Of a stretch of DNA of 64,000 nucleotides, positions 58,036 to 64,000 are shown piece after piece. The first letter of the stretch is position 1. Every line of letters starts with the position of its first letter. The notes beneath the pieces were generated by a model. It did no database searches, was not told the origin of the DNA, and saw only the letters and a list, made by a program, of their open reading frames with translations. Source of the stretch: Gentiana macrophylla (lineage: Eukaryota > Streptophyta > Magnoliopsida > Gentianales > Gentianaceae); the NCBI GenBank assembly GCA_026214975.1, contig CM047808.1, positions 2,656,073 through 2,720,072 on the forward strand, read 5' to 3'. The position numbers and the translations under genes were made by a program.

Positions 58036-58176
58036 CTAGTACAAGACTTGTCTGACTTAACTTATACAACATGTCAGACTCTAAGTAAAGACTTATACAG
58101 AGAGTTATAACTTATTTCAGTCTTGCTATAACAGCTAGTATGACCATCATCAAAACATAATAAAATGTTTCTAACA
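58036..58176 (-). repeat. SIRE-like 3' LTR, start part
   Basis: The first ~140 bp of the LTR on the minus strand, from tgttagaaacattt at 58176 to the insertion site. It joins 48034-49258 when the nested element is removed. Confidence 0.8.
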
Positions 58177-58339
58177 ATTTTTCCCTTTTTGATGATGTCA
58201 AACCCTCATAAGCCTGAACATAAGTATAAACAATTTCACAATATAAATAGAACAAAATTCAAAAAATTTATTCATCCATTTAGGTCAATAAGATCTTGCA
58301 TCTTTTTATTTAAAGCAAAGTCTTAAACTTAATGATTCA

Positions 58340-60458
58340 TCACGTTAAACATAAAATGACTACTTCTTCAATTCTTCAAACCTAATGCCCTTGCCTTTGA
58401 TGCCCTTGCCCTTGTCTGTTGGGCTTTTCTTCTTTCCATTGAAGCCTTCTGGCTGAGAGCTTCCTTCCCCCTTTTTGGCCGCACCAAAACGTTCTTCAAG
58501 AATCCTGGTTGCTTCTTCAGATTCAGGGAGAGGACCATACTTTTTCTCCAGTATTTTGTTGTTTGCCTCAGTGACATTTATGAGGGTGTTGAGTTATTGG
58601 CCAGAGTATTCCATAACCTCATCCAGATGGTGAAGATGATGTGTATGAGCATTTAAAGTATCCAACAGTGGTTTGAAATTTCCATCAATTTTATCAGTCA
58701 GAAACTCAAGATTTGTCTGTACATGGTAGGGAATGAGATGTTGCAGATTACAGAGCAAGTCCCCTTGTCTCTCCATCACCTCATCTTGAACTGTAATGTG
58801 ACTGATGGGGGCCTCAATCTTGTGGTTTAAGGAGGTTACATCACTCCTTAAGGCAGCCTTCAAGTTTTGCCTGCTTAGATATTGCCTTTCCATATCTACA
58901 ATGAGCGGTTGATTGTCCAATTTGAACATTCTATGTTCAGCATTTTCTTCTGGTGCAGAAGTATCATGCTCATTGTCTTCATCTTCTTTTTTCTCTTCAG
59001 CACCCTCGTTCCCTTCTTCTTCCTCTTTCTCTTTCTCTTTCTCTTTCTTTCTTTTTTTCTTCCTCAGTAATCTCAGAATCAGAGAGATGTTCCTGAGAAG
59101 TGCTTGCCTTTTCCTGCCTCTGAGATGGCAGATTTCCTTCTCCATGTGCTGGAGACTCAATTTCCTCTGCTGGTGTTCCCCCTTGATCAATAATGGGGGA
59201 GTTGACAGGTTCAGTTGAGTGAGCTTTATCAGCTGGCTCACTTAACTGTTTGTCAACGGTGCTGAGGCTCCTGAGGAGTACCTCTTGGATTGTCAGGTCA
59301 TTATCAGATAGATCCATATTTTCTGGATCAACTTCAAGGTTGGTATCTGCTGCCTGGTCATTTTTTTCTTCTTCAGCTTCTTCATCCTCAGATGCTTCTT
59401 CTTCTGCTTCCTCCATCTCCTTATCTTCAGATGGAGTAAGGACATATCCTTCTTATCCCTATTCCAGATATGTGACTTCGTCTTGTTTCTCTTCCTCTGT
59501 TGCTGTATCATCACTAATCACCACTGGGTTGTCCTGATTGCTGGCACTGATCACTAGAGCGTCATCTTGTGCCTTTTGCGATCTGGTTCTTCTCCCTACG
59601 CCTGATCGACTGCTTTCAGGTGCCTTTCTTTTACTTCCGGCTATGGGTTTGGGTTTCTGAGAAGCCTTTACATAGGTAAACATTACCTTGGCCTTGTGTG
59701 GAGGATGCAGATTGGTGGGGTTAACCTTCAATTTATCAAATAGGAGTTGTAGAGGGAACCCATAAGATTTTTTTCCCAAAAGTCACCTTTCTTCTGCAAA
59801 CCCTTGCTTGGTGTAGTACTTGCCAGATCAGTTTCCTTCTGGATTTGGCCTTTCAACCGATTGAAAACAAATTATGCCCCGTTGAAGGAAATACCTTGAT
59901 AGATAATGGCCATTAATTTGACCCGGAGTTCAGTCAGGTTTTCCATCGATCCCTTTCTTCCTTCAATATTCTTGGTTATCACTGGTGCAAATTCAGCAAA
60001 TGATCGTTTGAGAACTAATCTTGGGAGATTGTACATCTTGCTGTTCTTTTTGGGGTTTCTGCCTATTTCAGTCCAGAAGGAGTTGATGTCTATCTTTATG
60101 TTTTTCACATCAGCCGGACCTGCTCTGGGAAGATCTAGAAATCTATTGCGTAGTCCTGGCATAATAACCATTTCTTTGCCAAAGATTGAACTTTTAAAGC
60201 AATCAAGATCACTCTTCTTTGTGCTGGGCACAAACTTTGCATTTTTCCAAAATGCAATCAGATTTTCATAACATATCCCATTGATTGGGGGTTTAGAAAG
60301 GTCATTAACACTAGATTTGTACACCCATCTTCTAATCCCTGGGCTTGAACATCATTGTCACAGAAAGAGATATAGTGCTTAGGTTTGAAAAAAGATCCGG
60401 TGATGATTGATTTTTCATCGAAATTTTCTGTTGCTGATAGTGTTGAAGATGATGCCAT
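58340..60458 (-). pseudogene. SIRE-type extra (envelope-like) ORF
   Basis: Several frames in the same direction cover the region. 60458-60258 starts MASSSTLSATENFD. 60324-59872 carries FAEFAPVITKNIEGRKGS, and 59779-59459 is Lys/Pro-rich (SKRKAPESSRSGVGRRTRSQ). 59416-58594 is a very acidic and then Arg/Glu-rich stretch, followed by a helical segment with heptad-like Leu/Ile (NLQHLIPYHVQTNLEFLTDK). The last piece, 58577-58368, is basic. Stops separate the parts. Such ORFs are called envelope-like by position; no signal peptide or membrane span is evident here, so a fusogenic role is not supported. The N-terminal part resembles plant-transposon-associated domains. Confidence 0.65.
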
Positions 60459-61085
60459 TGTTTGAAGTGTTTGAGATTTTGAAAAGAAAGCTTCGATTTT
60501 TCAGAAATGACACAAAGTAGGGTTTTTGATATGCAAAGATAGCATAAAGATTTCTGAAAAACCTCTAAGTGTGGTTTTTATAGGATGATTTGAGGTAGTG
60601 TGAACGTGGTTTAATATGGAAGGATTTGTGACGTAATGGCGTGATTTTATGTATATAAATCATGGTATTTGAGTATAGTGGGGGAGTGGATTGAGGTAAG
60701 TAATGATAAATCCCAGATATCGAGGCGTTTGTAAAATAAAATAATATAGTTACCTTAATGATTATGAATTGATCTCCACGTGTATAATTTTCCACAGAAT
60801 AATCCTCCATAACTCCTTTGATTTACCACGTGTATATAAAAATGATTTGGTTCACACTTTTGTTTGCAGGTGACTCCAATCTACATTTCGGTGGAGTGCC
60901 TTGACTGGTCACTTAGCCGGTGTGGTGACTTCTTCATTGAGCTGCTGTATATAACTGTTCCTAACAATCAGTTTAGTTAACTTCGCTAAATACCAGTGCC
61001 TTACCTGCTACATCTCCTGTAATGGCAAAGGTTTAGTCAGCTGGTGAAGTCACTTAGCCGATTACTCCAGTTTGCCGCTCCTTAG

Positions 61086-62586
61086 TCAATTTCTATCATT
61101 CCTAACTCGCCACCATCTTGAATCTTTCATGGTCGAGTGGTTTTGTGAAGATGTCACCAATTGATCTTCAGTAGGTATGTATCTTAGTATGACATCTCCT
61201 TTCTCAATATGATCTCTGATGAAATGATGTCTCACATCAATGTGTTTTGTTCTTGAATGTAACACTGGATTTTCAGTGATGGATATTGCACTTGTGTTGT
61301 CACACATGATTGGAATTGTCTTATCTTCCATTCCACAATCCCTTAGCTGTTTTCTGATCCAAAAAACTTGTGCACAGAAACTGCCTGCTGCTGTATATTC
61401 TGCTTCAACTGTTGATGTAGATATTGAGTTTTGCTTTTTTCTAAACCATGATACTAGTCTGCTGCCTAGCATCTGACATGTTCCAGGAGTGCTTTTTCTA
61501 TCTATCTTGCATCCGGCATAATCAGTATCTGAATATGATATTAACTTGAATCCTCCATCTTTTAGATACCAAATTCCAACATTGATGGTGTTCTTCAGAC
61601 ATTTGATTATTCTTTTAGCTGCTAGAAGATGTGATTCTTTTGGTTGGGCTTGAAATCTTGCACATACTCCAACTGCAAAGGCTATATCAGGTCTGCTTGC
61701 AGTTAGATAGAGTAGGGATCCAATGATTCCTCTATAGAGCTTCTGATCAACATCTTTTCCACTTTCATCTTTACCAAGAACAACTCTTGCAAACATTGGT
61801 GTATCTGATGTGCCACTTGTATCCATACCATACTTGTGAATCAGGTCCTTTGTGTATTTGGCTTGATTTATGAAGATGCCATCTTTCCTTTGTCTTACTT
61901 GTAGACCAAGAAAGTAATTCAATTCTCCCATCATGCTCATTTGATATTTTCTCTTCATTAGGTTAGCAAATTTCTCACACAACTTTTCATCCTCTGATCC
62001 AAAGATAATGTCATCAACATAGATTTGTACTAGCAATGTGCTTGTTCCTTCTTCTAGCTTGAAAAGAGTCTTATCAATAGTTCCTTTGTTGAATCCATTG
62101 TTGATCAAGAATTGTGATAGAGGTTCATACCAGGCTCTAGGTGCCTGTTTCAGTCTATAAAGGGCCTTCTTGAGCTTGTAGACTTTATCTTCCTTTCCTT
62201 TGAGGTAAAAACCAGGAGGTTGTTCCACATATACTTCTTCTTCCAAAAGTCTATTCAAAAATGCACTTTTGACATCCATTTGATAGACTTTGAAGTCTTT
62301 GTGGACTGCAAAGGCTAGAAAGAGTCTGATTGCCTCTAATCTTTCTATTGGGGCAAAGGTTTCATCATAATATATTTCTTCTGCTTGAGAATAGCCTTTT
62401 GCAACTAGTCTTACTTTATTTCTGACAACTGTTACTTGTTCATCCATCTTGTTTCTGAAAACCCATTTTGTTCCAACGATGTTGGCTATTTCTGGTCTGT
62501 CAACAAGTTCTTCTTGCATAGCTGTAATCCAATCAGCATCTTGGACTGCATCATCTATTGTTTTGGGTTCCACTTGTGATAGAAAG
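61086..62586 (-). pseudogene. SIRE-like copia pol: reverse transcriptase and RNase H, 5'-truncated
   Basis: A 495-codon uninterrupted frame from 62573 to the stop at 61086; similarity extends to 62586, where another LTR is inserted. RT motifs are [43 protein letters not shown] and [14 protein letters not shown] (YVDD intact). The RNase H motifs are [16 protein letters not shown] (the usual second Asp pattern altered to TDYAG), [28 protein letters not shown] and [18 protein letters not shown] substitutions such as YRLKQAP for YGLKQAP are mild. This is the best preserved pol frame in the window, but it lacks gag, protease and integrase. Confidence 0.9.
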
Positions 62587-64000
62587 TGTTAAGGGTGAAT
62601 TTATACGATTTATAACGCTATATTCTATGATATTTTCCCTCATATTCGTATAAAATTGCATAAGAAACGAGTGTTTAACGGAAGTATTGAGTAAATGAGG
62701 TTTTTAACAAGTTAATCGCAAAATTGGTTGATTTTGGTGTTTTAATTGTGATTTTATGGTTAATTGGACATTATTACATTTTTGCGATGTTTTTATGTGT
62801 TATAGATACATGTTTGAGGCTCAAAAGATGATCAAAAGTTGATTAAGTTCGAGCTAATTGATGATAAAAGAGATAATGAAGGAATGGGATAGAGAAAAAA
62901 AGAGATAAAGATCAAGAAATCAGAATTCGATCATATCGAACTGGCGTCCAGGTCCCGTCCATAGTGGACGGGCGTTTGATTGAGTGAACGGGCGTCCGGA
63001 GGTGCGATTTTGATACAGAGATTTTGGACGTTGAAGTGGACGGGCGTCTGAGCGAGTCCAGGGCAAACCGAACGAGCGTCCAACAAGTCTGAACGGGCGT
63101 CCTTCGACCGACTTTGGCGAACCGACTCAAGACTCTATAAATAGCAGCTGTTTTCTCCACATATGATATACCATATACTCATTAATCGAAACCCTAAACC
63201 TAGAGGCGGCTTTAGGCTGCGTTTTTGCTCCTTTTATTCCAGTTTTTATGCTCCAAATTCTAGATTAAAAGTAGGCAGTTTTATGTTAGTTTTTTCTGCA
63301 ATTTCGAGTTTCCAGAGGATGTTGAGAGGCTAAGCTTCATCAAACGAGCATTGTGAAGCCATCCTACACGTTTTAATTCCGTTTCTGCGATTATATTGTG
63401 AGTTTTACCTAAAGTTGTTTCCTTATTAATTGCATGTTTATATTGTTTAATTGCAATTGTATCGAAAGATTTGCATGTTATGATTGTCTTATGTTGATGA
63501 AAGTCTCTATAAGCCTTAGATCACCATGATAAGGAATAGTTGTTTAATCTATCACAACGAGAGTTAATAGGTTAGATTGGTAGGTTAAAGTTTACACCTT
63601 TGATTCGTAAAATCGTTAATCTTAGATCGAAAGATATAGATTAATAGGTGAATTACCTAAGAAATTAGGGTTCATGTTTTAGACAAGGTGAAATCACAAC
63701 TTGGTTAAAAAACGCAATATAATCGAGATAGGAATTGATACTTGTTAGGATAGGTGGACCAATCGCTCGTTTGTTCATTAAAACTTGAATTTAATCCCGT
63801 GAAACTTGAATTGTTTAGAGTAGTTTACTTTTATTTCATATTGGTTTAGTTTAAATAGTTCGCAACCCGTATCTTTCCTGGCTTTAGATCATATCTTCTG
63901 TCCAGTTTTACGTTTTAGTTAAGTTTGCTTTCAGTTTCGTTTTCGCTTTTATCCTTCCTGGCTTTGGACTGACAATCCTCTGTCCAGTTTATTTTATCGT
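62587..64000 (+). mobile_element. LTR of a further element, running off the right edge
   Basis: Starts tgttaagggtgaatttatac exactly where SIRE pol is cut. TATAAATA at 63136-63143 marks U3/R. U3 holds six variants of gacgggcgtc between 62943 and 63110. Bases 63868-63990 contain an imperfect repeat pair (ttcctggcttt to tctgtccagttt). No end or primer-binding site is reached. The style suits an Athila/Tat-type gypsy LTR; the lineage is inference. Confidence 0.65.

Larger units (their letters stand above)
48034..62586 (-). mobile_element. SIRE-like Ty1-copia element (3' LTR, extra ORF, pol C-terminal part) with nested insertion
   Basis: Read on the minus strand: pol (RT to RNase H) 62586-61086, extra ORF region 60458-58368, polypurine tract (aaaaagggaaaaa) at about 58177-58190, then the 3' LTR from 58176 down to 48034, which starts tgttagaaacattt and ends gtaggaccaaca. 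The LTR is split by the 8.8-kb element at 49259-58030; without it the LTR is about 1.37 kb. A long ORF between pol and 3' LTR is a feature of the SIRE/Maximus lineage. The upstream half of pol and the 5' LTR are absent because another LTR begins at 62587. Confidence 0.85.

Noticed and set aside
58882..59218. Plus-strand Phe/Ser-rich membrane-like frames
   Set aside because: Antisense of the Glu/Lys/Arg-rich repeat in the SIRE-type ORF; low complexity.

Overview
This window is nuclear DNA of a flowering plant, most likely a eudicot. It has AT-rich intergenic sequence, intron-split genes with GT..AG borders, plant-type Ty1-copia and Ty3-gypsy elements, TRIMs and Stowaway/hAT MITEs. I cannot name the species. 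Only three genes are convincing: a KLHDC4-like kelch protein (minus strand, 19 exons at 213-5885, C-terminus off the left edge), a 2-oxoglutarate/Fe(II) dioxygenase of the SRG1-like group (plus, four exons, 18301-19831) and a Neprosin-domain protein (plus, seven exons, 37194-39017). A fourth, weaker candidate is one exon at 11214-11480 (minus). The three genes are unrelated and do not form a pathway or cluster.

Layout. 1-5.9 kb: kelch gene with MITEs in its introns. 7.4-8.4 kb: a hAT-type non-autonomous element with a second hAT-like element nested inside, both with 8-bp target duplications. 8.4-9.2 kb: copia relic. 9.36-11.0 kb: five tandem ~0.33-kb units, each carrying a Stowaway MITE. 12.65-16 kb: copia RNase H relic split by a complete TRIM and by a 2,010-bp LTR-like insertion flanked by 48-bp direct repeats. 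18.3-19.8 kb: dioxygenase gene. 20.7-23.05 kb: copia relic cut by a second element with a 1.77-kb LTR (23.05-29.0 kb). 29.0-36.3 kb: decayed minus-strand Tat-like gypsy element. 37.2-39.0 kb: Neprosin gene. 39.4-44.5 kb: two-LTR copia element with a 700-bp solo LTR in its gag. 44.8-46.5 kb: solo LTR of the same family as 23.05 kb, in the opposite orientation. 48.0-62.6 kb: minus-strand SIRE-like copia element (3' LTR, extra ORF, pol), whose LTR is split by an 8.8-kb Athila-like element with three LTRs. 62.6-64 kb: start of another LTR, running off the right edge.

The dominant story is layered retrotransposon insertion. Several events can be read to the base from target-site duplications (acaca, cttca, atacg, accaa), which gives a relative order of events. 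I did not find a previously undescribed functional system. The least ordinary structures are the three-LTR non-coding element, the 48-bp duplication around the 2-kb insertion, and the tandem amplification of MITE-containing units.

Caveat: two otherwise well conserved kelch exons each carry a one-base indel. Either the gene is decaying or the assembly has residual indel errors, so stop codons and frameshifts elsewhere should be read with that in mind.
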